A stretch of DNA of 64,000 nucleotides from Brachycybe producta (lineage: Eukaryota; Arthropoda; Diplopoda; Playtdesmida; Andrognathidae). Numbering within the stretch: the first letter of the stretch is position 1; each line of letters starts with the position of its first letter. Below, one piece after another: positions 1 through 13,030 of this stretch. The DNA is taken from contig JAUPFP010000004.1 in assembly GCA_036925085.1 (NCBI GenBank), forward strand, positions 6,839,329 through 6,903,328, given 5' to 3'. The position numbers were made by a program, and so were the translations under genes. The notes below the pieces were generated by a model, which was not told where the DNA came from, did no database searches, and saw nothing but the letters and a program-made list of their open reading frames with translations.

Positions 1-639
1 TGATTATCTTCATTCCTCATTCCTTAAAATTTTACAAAAGAGTATGTAAATTTACTTAATTTCATCAACATTTAAAATAGTGATACAAAATACTTTGCTC
101 AATTTTTCTTTGGTCCAAAGCTTACAAAACAGCGAATTTCTACAACAAAACAAATCCATTTTTTAAAAGGCGACGAAAAAAACTGAAAAAAAAAATGTGC
201 AACCGTTCATCAAAGGTGTTTGAACTTAAAACATCTTTTGAAAACCAAAATCCGATTTCACATTGTGTATCATGATTAATATAACAAGAATTGATACGAA
301 CAAGTTAAATTCATCCATCAAACTCTAAGCACTATATACAGTATATAAAAGAAGAAAAATCAACAACAAAAAGTGAACCCGTAAATCACGCTACCCCATT
401 ACATTTTAGTGCGTTCAGTCTCTAAGCACTTTTCAAGTAAGACGCTCGGAGAGCCTTTTGGCTATTTGAGACGCCCTTATATGGCCAAAATATGTCAAAC
501 ATTTGTTATAAAAATTCAATTTTTGATCAATTAATAAAATTTTGACGTAAATGTCTTTTTATACATTGACGATTGATGTTTAAACTTTGTTTAAATGACA
601 ACCATTTATGATTGGGAGCAATTCCTTCTGCTGCATGGC
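1..639. other. AT-rich stretch without recognisable gene
   Basis: Scattered short A and T runs. I see no coding signal, RNA gene or clear repeat boundary. Confidence 0.5.
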
Positions 640-1380
640 CTTCAAGAGTGTTTTGAATTTAACTCTCAACAAAGAGCGCTAGCATCATGTTTATATTGAG
701 CCCATAGACCCCATGTTAAAGAAAACATGCCAATTTTTAAAATACACAGTGCAGGCAAATGTTTATTTTTCATATTTAAAGTTGTCCAATTTTGATAGTT
801 CAAAGTGCACTGTGCATTTTAAATATATGTGTATTTAGTGATAGATTGTCAAAAAAATTGGAAAGTGTGCTTCTATTTTTTAAAAAAATATTTCAAAATT
901 GCGAATGTTTAACTTTTATGTTAAACTCCATTGAGTACATAGTCGTAAGAAAAAACATCCATTAAATTGTTGGTAAAAATGCCGAAAAATAATTTTAAAA
1001 AAACCACAACTAAAGCCACCACATTAACGCACGTGCTGGTTTTTTAAAATTATTTTTAAGGTACTTTACGAACATTTTAATGGATGTTTTTTTCTTTCTT
1101 GTAATGTACTCAATGGAGCTTAACAAAAGTAAAAAATCGCGATTTTGAAATATTTTTTTAAGATAAGATAAACATATACTTAAAGTGCACACATTACACT
1201 TTAACAATCAAAATTGGACAACTTTAAATATGCAAAATAAACATATTGCCGCCACTGTGTATTTTAATTATTTATTTATTTATTATTTTATTTAACATCG
1301 GGTGTATGAGTTCAAAATAAACACGATGCTAGCGCTCTTTGTGGAGATTTTCGAAGTAATTTTGCGATGGAGCCTCTTAA
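640..1380. mobile_element. Palindromic TTAA-type element, copy A
   Basis: Long inverted-repeat element. The left arm holds AAAGAGCGCTAGCATC near 671 and the right arm ends GAGCCTCTTAA at 1380. Both arms carry the family marks: TAAAATACACAGT, TTAAAGTTGTCCAATTTTG and TTTCAAAATTGCGAAT. The left terminus is degraded; the right ends in the TTAA shared with copies B, C and E. No transposase, so non-autonomous. Terminal TTAA suggests a piggyBac-like target preference, but this is not proven because the element is itself palindromic. Confidence 0.75.
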
Positions 1381-2867
1381 TTGATCTGGAGCTTTTTGAA
1401 CCACATCAATCCACAGGGCAAAAGAATAGTGGAGCTTTAACTTATGCCACGACTCAAGAAGATAAAACAAACACATTGTGTGATATGTACCTTTGCATAG
1501 TAGAGCAACGACTCTCGCATCAAACGTTGACTCCACCAAGGAAACAAACTTGTTCGTTTTACTTATTTTGCTACATTGGTCGGTGCCTGAGTTCTTTCTT
1601 CTGATTTTGTGATCTGACTGCCATTTTCACACGCTGGCATCATATGTTAATTTTTTTCTGCTCTAAAGACAAATGAGAATAAATTCCTGTCACTCAATAA
1701 CTTCCTATAGGAGAGAAAATGTGAGGCGATGCATGAGGCGTGAGATGATCCGTGAGTCAAGGTATGAGGCGATGTATATGAGTCAAGGCATATAAATCGA
1801 TGCTCTACTATAATTTTACAAGCTCGTACCTTTACTGATATAAATTAATAAAATCACAATGACATTAATTGGCATTGAATGAATAAATCTAGGTTAAACT
1901 TGTCATAAGTTTTTCATTTTCTGCCACAGTAGTGTAAAACCTTCATTACGTCAGTTTTTTTTTTCAGTTTTATTTAGTAGCATTTACTTAAGATAACCTT
2001 CAAACGCGTTTACAGAATTGAATACGCCGAAGTGTAAGGGTATCAAAGAAAAATCTACAGTGCCACACAAAAAGTATAAAAGTTAAGAACCAGTAAAGCA
2101 AACAACCATGATATTTTTTTTTCAACAAAAAAAAAGTTTATAAAAGGCAGTAAAAGTTAGTGACTATGACAACCAAAGATTTACAAGAAAAAAAAAAAGA
2201 AGTAAAAATGGAAAAAAAAGGGATGAAGGATAAAACTCGAGTGAATCAAATGCTTCAACATTCATATGCACTATTTTCTTCTTCTTATTCTTATTCCGTT
2301 AAGGTGGTAAAGTGGTGGGAATACAAAAAAAGAAGAAAAAAAGAAATCACATCACACGCCAAATTATGCAAGTTGAAGTATTTTTTTTTTTCATCTTCTA
2401 CTTCTCTATTTTCCTACTTCTTCCGATTTCTATTCAAAACTTACTTACTCGGAAAACGAGCAGAAATCGAGAAGAAGAAGAAGAAAAAAAATAGGGATAG
2501 AGTATATCCTGAGTGAGATAGAAAGAATAGAATACAAAAGAAAACAGTAATCAAGTTTAAAATACATGCACATTGCAAAGATTATAAAAGAACGTAAATA
2601 GGCTAGAAAACCTTTTTTTTTTGTTAAAAACACACACATACAAAGATCAAAAATGAAGAAAAGATAAAAAAAGCTCACCTTCCGCATTTTATAAACATAA
2701 CAAACCAACCCTCCACAAAAGAAATCAAACTCATCTTTACAATAGAAAAGTTTAAACATTTTTTTGTGTGGAAAGATTTATAAAAAAAAAAGGAAATATT
2801 TTAATCTGTAAAAACTCGTCAACTTCAACTCTCTGAATTAACCAAGTTTCATTATACCATAAGAAAT
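1381..2867. other. Gene-poor AT-rich stretch with A/T homopolymers
   Basis: Contains purine-rich runs around 2170-2500 that create open frames on the plus strand by low complexity alone. A 56-base open minus stretch at 2679-2734 followed by GTGAGC is too weak to call. No other structure seen. Confidence 0.45.
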
Positions 2868-3449
2868 ATGGTATATGTTATATCATGGTATGTAGTATAT
2901 GGTATATGGTGCATGGTATATGGTATATGGCATATTGTATATGGTATGTGGTTTATGGTATGTGGTTTATGGTATGTGGTTTATGGTATGTGGCATATGG
3001 CATATGGTATTTGGCATATGGTATATGGCATATGGCATATGGTATATGGCATATGGTATATGGTATATGGTATATGGTATATGGTATATGGTATATGGCA
3101 TATGGTATATGGTATATGGTATATGGCATATGGTATATGGTATATGGTATATGGTATGTGGTATATGGTATATGGTATATGGTATATGGTATATGGTATA
3201 TGGTATGTGGTATAGGGTATAGGGTATAGGGTATAGCGTATAGGGTATAGGGTATAGGGTATAGGGTATAGGGTATAGGGTATAGGGTATAGGGTATATG
3301 GTATATGGTATATGGTATATGGTGTATGGTATATGGTATATGGTATATGGTATATGGTATATGGTATATGGTATATGGTATATGGTATATGGTATATGGT
3401 ATATGGTATATGGTATGTGGTATATGGTATATGGTAAATGGTATATGGC
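2868..3449. repeat. Heptamer satellite array (TATATGG)n
   Basis: About 580 bases of a 7-base unit TATATGG with variants TATATGC and TATGTGG, and an internal block of TATAGGG at about 3211-3297. Because 7 is not a multiple of 3 and the unit has no stops, several frames stay open over the whole array (MVYGIWYM-type peptides). These are not genes. The TATAGGG block shows local homogenisation of one variant. Confidence 0.95.
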
Positions 3450-4020
3450 ATTGCCTATCAAGCAGTGGTTCAACTTCATCTTAAAGTATTGCTGCAGTGT
3501 ATGGAATCCTCACTTTGTCACTCTCACTCACTCAGTGAAAATGGTTCAGCATAAGGCAGCTAGGTTTGTTTGTGGCAGGCACAAATTTACAGATAGTGTC
3601 ACTGAGATGCTGTCAGTGCTACAATGGCATAATTTGGCACATCGCAGGGCTGAGTTAAGTTTGAAATTGTTTGGAAAAATTACACGTGGTGATTGTCCTA
3701 AACCACAGTCCAGTGATATTCATAAAGCACTATTCATGGGCAGGGCTGATCACTAGGAAAATTAGGGAGATTTTTGCTAGGACAGATTCATATTATTGGT
3801 TTTTTTTCTAGAGTTATAAGACAATTGAACTCTCTTCTTGAGGAAGTTGTAAATGAGGATAATTTTGTTTTGTGGGATTGACAATTGTATATTCATTGTG
3901 TTTTTATATATGTGCATGTAACTGTGCCTGACAATGCTTAATGCTGCATGTGGACTTTTGTGTTTCTCTGCCATAGGCCTATTTGGCTGCTAGCAGAGTA
4001 CTAATTATAATTGTAATTGT
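3450..4020 (+). pseudogene. LINE 3' end (family 1), RT C-terminal remnant
   Basis: 5'-truncated non-LTR retrotransposon. The frame fused to the upstream satellite reads YCCSVWNPHFVTLTHSV and QHKAARFVCGRHKF, which matches the conserved C-terminal region after the reverse transcriptase in CR1/L2/Jockey-like LINEs (typical form: LEYCSSVWDPH, then VQRRAARFV). It continues through a 3' untranslated region with GTTATAAGACAATTGAACTC and ends CTAATTATAATTGTAATTGT, a short tandem tail. The open frame stops at about 3756 and the downstream part is decayed. It sits between two blocks of the same heptamer satellite. Confidence 0.85.
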
Positions 4021-4112
4021 GTATGGTATGTGGTAAGTGGTAAGTGGTATGTTGTATATGGTATATGGTATATGGTATATGGTATATGGTATATATATAT
4101 ATATATATATAT
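4021..4112. repeat. Second heptamer block ending in (AT)n
   Basis: GTATGGTATGTGG-type degenerate heptamers, then TATATGG units, then about 20 bases of alternating AT. Same unit as 2868-3449, on the other side of the LINE fragment. Confidence 0.9.
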
Positions 4113-4132
4113 TTCTTAAAAATGTCTTAGGA

Positions 4133-4262
4133 CTTAACACTTGAACTTTAACCCTCTGCACAAAGGTCCCACATAGAAACAACACCTGTTTCATAAATAC
4201 ATCCAAAACAACAATTATGTTGGAACTTTGCTACCAGAAGGTTAAACGTGAAGTTAAAGTGT
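4133..4262. mobile_element. Small palindromic MITE, CACTTGAAC type
   Basis: Left end ACACTTGAACTTTAACCC and right end GAAGTTAAAGTGT are roughly inverted. Related sequences with CACTTGAA and TTCAAGTG ends occur at 20083-20247 and 22235-22370. No coding capacity. Confidence 0.5.
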
Positions 4263-5689
4263 CATATTTTATTCTTGAACTTGTACCTTATTCATAATTA
4301 AATAAAACCCATTCACTAGATTTAATGACATCAGTTGTAAATTTTAACTTTTCAAAGATAAGGAGGAGTTTAACAAAATCTAAATAGGCATCTAGATATA
4401 TGTTAAAAACCTTAATGAAGTTTCCAGTCCTACAACCCTATATGTTCCATCATGATGTGCATACATAGTAATAAGGATCACTATATACAGTATGTTAACT
4501 TAACACGTGGCTATATATGATCACAGCAAATGTCATGTTAATGTGAGAAGGAAATAAAGCAGGAAATAATTTTCATTCAGAGTTACAAGAAGAAGAAGAA
4601 GGAAAGAAAAAACGCATAAGGTGCAAACATAATAAGAGTTGTATCTATCCCCTTATGCAGTTAGTTGTTACAAATAAAATCAATGAATTTACACAGAGGT
4701 TTTTTTTTTGGTGCTTTACAGTTGGTTACATAGTATCAAATGATGTGTTCTTCCTTCTAAACCACATCCGCAGTGAAAGTCAAAGAGAATTACACAGGAC
4801 AATGATCCCAGTTTTTCGTTTTAGATAAGAGACATAGATTAAAGTCATATTCAGATTTTATCTTTAAAAAAAAGAATGAAATTTGTGTATCATATGTAAA
4901 GGGAAACACATTGCAGAACCCTTATCTACATTAACTTCAGTTCTACATATTACCTTTATACCAAAAAAAATTTTTAAACAAGAGTCTTTATAGAAAACAT
5001 ATACAGTATGTTTTAGTATCAACGCCTCCACTCCGCCTCTCTCAGTCTATTATCAAAGTATAGGCCTACTTGAGTAGTTACTTAAAATTGAATATTTCTC
5101 AAACTACATCCGCTGAATTTGAATTGATAACAACAGGACAAAAAAAAAATTATAGCCTATCAATTGATAGTTAATTGAAAATGCTATTTAAATTATTTCC
5201 TTTAGTTTTTTTTTAAAAAGTTAATAATAACTTTTAAATTTTTTACTAATTTGTTTTTATGTACAGGGTGAGCAATAAAGGTTCTTGTTTTAACAAAAAT
5301 TCATATTTCTTAAACTAATAATACTACAGTGATGGCAAAATATCAAAAATAATGTTCACTCAGTTCTGCTTATGGTGATATTTTAGTTTTTGCCAAATAA
5401 ATAATCACTACTAGTTTTTGAAAAAGTTACTCATGAGAATGATTTTCATTCTAGTTAAAAGTTGCTTCCAATACATTCAGACAAGAAATTTCTATGTGAA
5501 GACCACGGACCACTTTCACTCCAAAAAAATGCTGGCACAAACTCTTTTTGAACCATTTCAAGTCACGTGACAACTCTTTTCAAGTTGAAAGGAAACATAG
5601 TCCAACACCTAATCAACTTTAAAGTCCAGCCTAGCCATTTGAACATCCTGTTCTTCAAACGTTTTGGTTGTGCCGCCTTATAACAGCCA

Positions 5690-5734
<45 letters not shown>

Positions 5735-6915
5735 CAACCTTGAGAGCACTACAGTGTAAAAATATACACGTAGATAGACATCATACATTTCTATACACGG
5801 ACAATGCATAAATTACTAGCATAGGTTGTGTGAACAGCATTCAAAATAGCACATTCGCATGCATGTAATGAATGATGCAAAAGTATATTGTGGTTTTTGA
5901 AAGTAGAACGAGGGTGGTCGGTCGCATGCATCCGGCTGGCTGACACCAAACAAGGCAACAAAACCCATGTTAAGACAATGACAGACACAAACTCTCAACA
6001 CCCACTTCCCACATACACATATAATGGAAGAATAAAAGTAGGCGTGTATCTTAAGACAAATGAAAGAAGGAGAGTAAAAGATGTTTGAAGGTGGTAGTGG
6101 TGGTGGTGGTGGTGGTTTTTCGAGAGTTTGCCTTTTTTTTTTCTTTCTTAAAAACATGGTTACGAGCAAGCGTGATCTGACCACAAGATGAATAATCAAT
6201 CAAAAAAAACAAAACAAAGTAGACAGAATTGTATACATTGTAGTTATAAACGCTAAGCACGTTATTCTAGCAGAGTTAATCAATAGATTGCAAGTGAACA
6301 AAAAGATGGAGAAAATAAAGAAGATAAAAAAATATAATTAAGAGAACAATTCAGGAAATTTCTATTTCCGATAAAGCTTTTTTTTTTTGCGTTAAATGTA
6401 TTGAATAAGTAAAAACTCCTGACAGCAGGCAATCACTGCATACACTCAACCAACTTTAGGATTGTACTACTCAAAAATGGTCCACAAGCCATCAGAGCTG
6501 CTGATCCCGCAGCGACTCCCCCCCCCCCCAAAAAAAAGCAGTGTAATATGAAAATGACCACGGAATTTTTAATCTCATTGGCGATTTGGTAGCGAAAAGC
6601 AATATCTAAGGAACTACACTGCTGTACTAGCCAACATTTATATTTCCATTAAAATTTAAACTATATTGGCCTTTTACATGGTATAATAACAAGGAAGAAA
6701 TAAGAAGATATAATAGGCTAACAAAAGACATAACTCAGCTGTCAGGTTAGCCTAGAAACAATCATTCTTTAAATTTAGATAGTCCATCTATCTATTTAGC
6801 TACCTAATTAAAAATATACCCAGCGACCTTTCAACACATTTTTCTTCGCAGGAACTACACTAAAAGCCTGAATCCCACATACATGAAAAAAGTAGAAAAA
6901 AATAAATAATAAAAT
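4263..6915. other. Gene-poor stretch
   Basis: AT-rich with homopolymers, a GGT-trinucleotide run near 6092-6117 and a C10 run near 6519. No exon, RNA gene or clear element boundary recognised apart from the CA repeat listed separately. Confidence 0.4.
5691..5731. repeat. (CA)n microsatellite
   Basis: About 20 uninterrupted AC dinucleotides. Confidence 0.97.
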
Positions 6916-7352
6916 TGTAACAGTGTAGAGCCCCTGTTACGGGGTTCTCAGGCCTATAGGCTCTCTTCGTTTAAGGCGGGAACTGTCATTTGCTTAGAGA
7001 GCATATAGTAGATTAGACCTGACTCCAACTCGGTGCCGGATACCGTTCTCGAGGTATTCCCTAGATTCGCAATTGTGGAGAAGAAAATAAACAGGCAAGA
7101 TGAATGCAGGTTGAACGAGAGACTTATTTAATGCAACTCAACTGTTTAGTTGACATCAAACAAAGAACACTTGTAAAGACATGGCGTTGCTTAGCCACCG
7201 GACCATTAATGTGAATTATAACATGTTTTGCAAATCAAAGAATGAGCCACGAGGTATTTGAGACACGGTTTTTTATACCTTGGGTTTGTGTGTAGCTTAG
7301 CAGTGGACCCATGCACAAGAGACCATGCCCCAATGGGTATCCAATCTTAACA
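6916..7352 (-). mobile_element. Solo LTR, minus strand
   Basis: Read on the minus strand the segment begins TGTTAAGATTGG and ends CACTGTTACA, so it has TG...CA termini. It contains GGTATAAAAAACCGTGT, a TATA box in the same context (CCAAGGTATAAAA then CCGTGT) as the LTR at 59739-60424, and an AATAAG possible polyadenylation signal about 200 bases further. At 437 bases it is typical LTR length. No internal region next to it, and no exact target duplication found. Confidence 0.65.
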
Positions 7353-9039
7353 TTCATGGAACAAGGATATGAATCTGTTCTTTGGGGTCCTCTTGATTAA
7401 GAGAAGAGGCGGAAATGGAAGAATTAGGGCGCAGAGACTCCAAGACTATCATTTCAAAGGGAAGATGAAATACAGACTCACAGAGTTTTAAAAGCTTTAA
7501 TCTAAATTTCTGTTTGTTTTTTTTTTGCAATAAATGTTTCACACACTTGTAGGACATTTATAAGTTTGTAGAAAAGAGTAAAAAGAATAGAAGGAACCAT
7601 AAAGTATGATGCCTATGAATAACACCTTCCTATTGGCTAATAACATGGAATTCTGCATAGCAGAATAAAAATAGTTGAAATAATTTCAGCTTTTTATACC
7701 TGTTGAAAAATCAATAAAATAAAATGGTTTAAGCTCAAATTTTATTTTCAGTCGCCTCTTCAGTTGGTTTTGTGTATGTGGGACCTTAGCTTAAGTTTAT
7801 TTCTACAGTAAAAAAAAAAGAAAACTATTTTCTGAGTGTTGCATCGCCCTTAGAATATATAGCAGTGTTTCTCAGCAGGTGTTTTTTTTTTGCCTTGAGC
7901 CACTGAATGTTTACGGTGTAATCTTTGCAATCAAGGAAGCAATATATGATATTTTACCACCGCTGAGTTTAGCTCTTCGTCACGCCCAACACAATTTTTC
8001 AAAGCCTAAAATAACAAGAAAGTATATTTATCATTGAATGCCAAGCATCCCTACAGAATTTCCTAGTAAAACAATTTTGATCTTCGATAAAGCATCTTCC
8101 ATTTCGCTATAGAAAAGAGAGGAAGAGAAGGTATATAATTAAATGCCTAAGTTTTGGTATAAATGTACACTAAAGTGAGAGAGAGAGAGAGAGCATAACC
8201 TCTAAATTCGTACACCCAATTAATAACAAAACACTTTCTTAGTAGAAGGCGTGTTAAATTATAATATATTCTAATTTAAAAGGCAATATGCCATCTACCA
8301 TTTCCCTTAAATGAACAATACAGAACTGAAAAAATAAATTCATAATTACAATTCTGCAAAAACTCAAAAGTCAAGTCAAACATTAATTAAAATAAAATTT
8401 TCATTTGTATTAATTTTTGGAGTCCAGATTTTTTTAATTAAAATTATCTTAATAATATGGCACCTCAGCTGGAAGAGTAGCACTACTAAAAAAAACACTT
8501 TATTTTGGGAAAATGAGTTTAATGTTATGAGAAAATTCATGGCTTACTTTGCTGAACTTCTCAAGTGCGAAAACCGTTTTAACTATTCACAATAACCATT
8601 TATGTGGCTCGCCTATAATAGATTGAGATAGAAAAAATGTAACTTTAAACTCATTTTGCCAATTAATATAGTGTGTGTTTTTTAGTTGTCACACTTTTCC
8701 AGCCGAGTTGCGATATTATCTTTTATAAGTAGTCATAGTAAAATATGCAAATAAAATATAGGAACAGAATTTCAGGCAGTTTTAAATTTTTTCTATTGTT
8801 TTAACTTGAAGATGGACCAATAAAATTCATCTAGTGATGTTAAAAGCATAACATTTTTTAGCATTTAAAACCGGCCATAGAATACCATTTTTAAATAGCA
8901 TAATGAAAATTAGTTTAACATGATTCTGTAACTTTTCTAGTTTCTAAAACACTTAAAATCTTTTCATTAAAAATTGTTTACAAACAGCCGTACAATATGT
9001 TTTTTGAAAGCTATAAAAAAATTACATTTATATGATTTG
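7353..9039. other. Gene-poor AT-rich stretch
   Basis: Short GA run at about 8177-8194. No supported gene or element. Confidence 0.4.
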
Positions 9040-9272
9040 GGATATAGACACTTGCCCTAAAGACACATTCCCTAAAGCTATTTTCCCTATTGTCAATTTC
9101 ACACGAAGAGATGACTGCCCTAAATCCGCTTCCCCCAAAATCATTTGCCCTAAAAAGACATTTGCCCCAAAACAATGCCCTGAAGAAACATTTGCCCCAA
9201 AAACAATGCCCTAAAGAGACATTTGCCCTAAAATCACTTGTCCTAATTAAGAGACATTTCCCTAAAACAAAC
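9040..9272. repeat. Degenerate tandem repeat, CCCTAAAG-rich
   Basis: Repeated TGCCCTAAAGACACAT / TTGCCCTAAAA-type units, about 14-30 bases each, with many substitutions and indels. Open frames on both strands across it are produced by the repeat. Confidence 0.7.
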
Positions 9273-10056
9273 TGCAAAGTTTAACTACGTTTTCTTTTGT
9301 TTTTTTAAATATAATTTTTTTTTCTTGAGTTCAAAATAAGTGAGTCGTCTATTTGTAGACAGACCCCCCCCCCCCCTTCTTCCATTTTTCTTTTGAATCT
9401 CATTTCAGCACCAATGTTAAGAGATAAGATTTCCAGTCATGTTTTGTTAGTGAATAATAGAAAGGAACGTGACAGCCATTGCTATGGGCTAATCTTTAAG
9501 ACAGACAAAAGGATGGAATGGTGTTGGTGTAGTGGATGCAAGAATAGGGCTAGAAGAAAAAAAAAAACTTTGGAAAATTGGTCTCTAGAGAAAATGCCCA
9601 AACCATAATTTTACTTTTTGGACGATAAAAGATTTCAGCTAGTTTAAAAATGCCAACCACGTTTACTTTTGGACGTTATCCTCTTATATATATGCAAACA
9701 AACATTATTTTTTTTATTAAAAATTTGCATTTGTCAATTTATTTTCAATTCAACACGTGACAACCAACAGATTGTTTTCAGGTCAATAAAACTTAAATCA
9801 ACAAAAGCTTTCACTTTTTATATCTTTTTATATTAAAAATATTCATAGTTTCATTTTTATACGCAAGTAATAATTTATTTTTAAAAATTGAAAATGAAAA
9901 TGTAAAATTAAATGAAACAAAAAGACAATACAGGGGGTCATCAACATTTCGGCATTTGCAGCTTAGTGTTTGACAATAAACTTTCATTATAAACAACAAA
10001 GGCCCAAATCCAAAAAGGAGACTTGCCACTTGAACCTTTTGAACAGTTTTCCAATA
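9273..10056. other. Gene-poor stretch
   Basis: C-rich run near 9364-9377, otherwise AT-rich. A 72-codon open frame at 9811-10029 (minus) has no recognisable motif. Confidence 0.4.
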
Positions 10057-10858
10057 TTAAGAGGCTACATCAAAAAATTACTTCGAAAAATCTCCGCAAA
10101 GAACGCTAGCATCGTTTTTCTATTAAGCCCGCAGACGCAATGTTAAAGACAAAATGTTAATTTTTAAAATACACAGTCGCCGCAATAAGTTTATTTTTCA
10201 TATTTAAAGTTGTCCAATATTAAGTTTTCAAAGTGCAATGTGCACCTTAAATATATGCTGATCGAGTGATTTAATGACAAAAAATTGTTATGTGCGGTTA
10301 TATTTAAAAAAAACTACTTCAAAATTGCGAATTTCTTTTTCTTAGGATAAACTCCATTGAGTACGCCAAAATAAGCAACAAGAAACATCCATTAAAATGC
10401 TCGGAAAAGTATGTAAAAATAATTTTAAAAACCACAATTAAACCACAGTGAAGCCAACACATTGGCGCACGAGCTGTTTTTTATTTGGCTTTTTAAAATT
10501 ATTTTAGGTGTTTTTACGAGCATTATAATGGATTTTTCTTCTTATTTGAGCGTATTTAATGGAATTTTAATTAAGAGTTAGAAATTCGCGATTTTGAAAT
10601 AATTTTTAAAAAGATAACTGCACTTACCAATTTTTTGTCATTCTATCATTCGATCAGCAGATATTTAAGGTGCACATTGCACTTTGAAAACTTAATATTG
10701 GACAACTTTAAATATTAAACATGAACATATTGCCGCAACTGTGTATTTTAAAAACTAACATTTTTTCTTTAACATTGGGTCTCTGGGCTCAACAGAAAAA
10801 CAATGCTAGCGCACTTTGCGGAGATTTTTCGAAGTAATTTTGCGATGTAGCCTCTTAA
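10057..10858. mobile_element. Palindromic TTAA-type element, copy B (most complete)
   Basis: Flanked by TTAA on both sides (10057-10060 and 10855-10858). Termini GAGGCTACATC and GATGTAGCCTC are inverted, and homology runs through nearly the whole arms: CGCTAGCATCG, CACAGTCGCCGCAATA, GTGCACCTTAAATATATGC, CGATTTTGAAATAA. About 800 bases and fold-back along its full length. No transposase, so non-autonomous. This copy is the best family reference. TTAA flanks fit piggyBac-type insertion, though the termini do not look like standard piggyBac ends. Confidence 0.85.
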
Positions 10859-10987
10859 GAGCCCTCTTTAGAAGATACACAATAAAACAGGTTTTTTATG
10901 TTACAATACACTGCTGTGAGGGTTCACGTTGAACGTCAAGTACGAAGTTTTTTTCTTGTAAATAGTGACCTTTATTCGTCCATTTTA

Positions 10988-11125
10988 TTTTTTACAATTA
11001 CAGTTAATACTCTACTAGCAGCTAAATAGGCCTATGGCAGAGGGACATAAAAGTCCATTGTCAAGCACATATACATGCACATGTATAAAAACAAAATAAA
11101 TATACAAATGTCAATCCCACAAATC
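10988..11125 (-). pseudogene. LINE family 1, 3' end fragment
   Basis: Minus-strand copy of the 3' untranslated end. On the plus strand: TACAATTACAGTTAATACTC, AGGCCTATGGCAGAGGGACA and CACATATACATGCACATG. No coding part retained. Confidence 0.8.
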
Positions 11126-12095
11126 AATCAATACCACAATCAATTGATAATTTCTTTTTAAAAACGTGCAGCTATATTTTTTTCAATACCAAATAACAAT
11201 GAAGAAATTAAAACATTACAAATTAGAATATTGGGTCATGAACTTTATACAGTTTCGGGTTAATGTATGAAAACGGAAGATTTCATTTTACGAAACTAAT
11301 ATTAATTATTTTTAACGCTGTTAAACATTTTCCCCTTTAAACGGCAATCACTGCAAACATCATTTAAAAAGTGTTGAAAGACAAAAGTTTGAAAAGCACA
11401 CATTGGAATTTCTAAATTTGTCTGCATATACTGTATGTATATAGCGACAAAAAAATGTGTTAGAAATTCCTTGAATTTCAACATCAACAGATATTATCCA
11501 AGACTTAAATCCTTATTTTATAGACCCACCCACAAAATCTTAAGTCTACATAATATCACCCATTTTCTTTCTACTTCTATATTTTTTGCCATATAGCCAG
11601 ATTTTATTAAGCCATTTCATTTTCCTTTTTTTTTTCTATTGGAACACTTAAATTGCAATCTGCTATATGCTCACAAAACGTCCAAATTAGAAATAAAACC
11701 ATTCATCACAATCAATTTTATAAAGGGAAGGGGGGGGGGGAAGTCTGAAGCATGATTGCAAAACAATGACAAAAAATTTGAAGAAGAAAAAAAAATCTCC
11801 GTTATGCACTGTGTTGCTTACATTGTTTTGTTTTTGTTTTTGTTTTTAAACAAAAAAAAAACAGACGACAATCTGTTTCAATATAATGAGTAGAAAAGAG
11901 CTGCTTATAACAATTGGCACAGGTAAAACGCGTTTTGTTTAACAACATGTCTACTGCCTAGTATATACCTGATAATTTAAATGCATTTATATAATAAACG
12001 TGTTCAACAGTGCCCTGTGAAGGGCAAACTAACAAAATGTCGAATTCAATTTATTCAGTTAATTAATCTGAAAATATTGAGTTAATACTTAAATA
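11126..12095. other. Gene-poor AT-rich stretch
   Basis: Contains a G10 run near 11730. Nothing supported. Confidence 0.4.
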
Positions 12096-12146
12096 CTAGT
12101 GGGGTAACCCGTCATAAATGATGGAAGCAAAATTCACAGGCAATTG
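12096..12146 (-). mobile_element. Helitron 3' end, minus strand
   Basis: Plus-strand ACTAGTGGGGTAACCCGTCA followed by TAAATGATGG. Read on the minus strand this is a short hairpin, then TTACCCCACTAG, the 3' terminal arrangement (hairpin plus CTRR) of Helitrons. Followed by CACAGGCAATTGTG as in the copy at 30663-30962. The 5' part is not recognisable. Confidence 0.65.
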
Positions 12147-13030
12147 TGTCCTGCCTTAGAATTTCTTTTCCTCCGCCCTTTTATGACGACAGACCAAGTA
12201 ACAAACCCAACAACTCAATTCATAAAAGGGCCATCACATAGTGACGGTGCCAAAGGGCCAGCCTCATCACATTAGCATGTAGGCTATTTTGAAATATTTT
12301 CCAAAAAAAAATAGAAGGAATCATAACTAGGTTATGCAAAAGTATCTGTGGATGGACAATATGTCTGAGTGCTTATTGCACTTCGAATTATTTTTCTAAA
12401 GTAATTGTGCACAAAACGCCATCATTGTAAACGAAAACAATAAATTATACCAGGTATTGCATCATACCTACTTTCAGTCATACCCATAGCTTCTTAAAAA
12501 GCAATTATCATTGCTAAAAACAGTAAACAAGTAACATATTTTATTGTTTGATTTTATCAACTACTTTAAATAATTTCCAAAATGTATTGTCTTGTTTTGC
12601 TTCTATTTAACAACCATATAAGGTTTTAAATGTGGATCTTCTTATAATTTCTGAGGTATTCACCTTTAATCAGGTCTCATTTTACTTGCGCCATCCGCTA
12701 TAACATGAAAGCCCCCTGTTTAAAATCCATTCTATACAACGAAAATAAAAAGGCTTATATTATGAGAAAAAAGAGGGGCATTAATTTGCATTAGGTATGG
12801 ATATACACACGATTCCCATAGGAAACAAAAGTGTATAGACCTAGACTTTAATTTGCAGTTCACATATTGATATCACTGGCGTCTAATTAAACTATGTTCG
12901 CAACTCAAAATTAAGTCTTTATTGAATTAAGCATGTTTGATTAACGCCAGAATGAACACTTCTACAATTTAATAGATATACAATATAAGCTATATTAGTT
13001 TTATATGAAGGGGAAAATACAGGGCCAGCT
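12147..13030. other. Gene-poor stretch
   Basis: A segment near 12172-12200 (CCTCCGCCCTTTTATGACG) resembles the Mutator-like MITE family and a similar piece at 18545-18620 but is too diverged to bound. Rest AT-rich. Confidence 0.35.

Noticed and set aside
2679..2734. Minus-strand exon candidate (DEFDFFCGGLVCYVYKMRK) before GTGAGC
   Set aside because: Acceptor is weak, phases do not match the other exons, and the peptide is short.
2868..3479. Several overlapping frames of 107-170 codons on both strands (MVYGIWYM, YHIPYTI)
   Set aside because: Produced by a stop-free 7-base repeat; all frames are open for the same reason.
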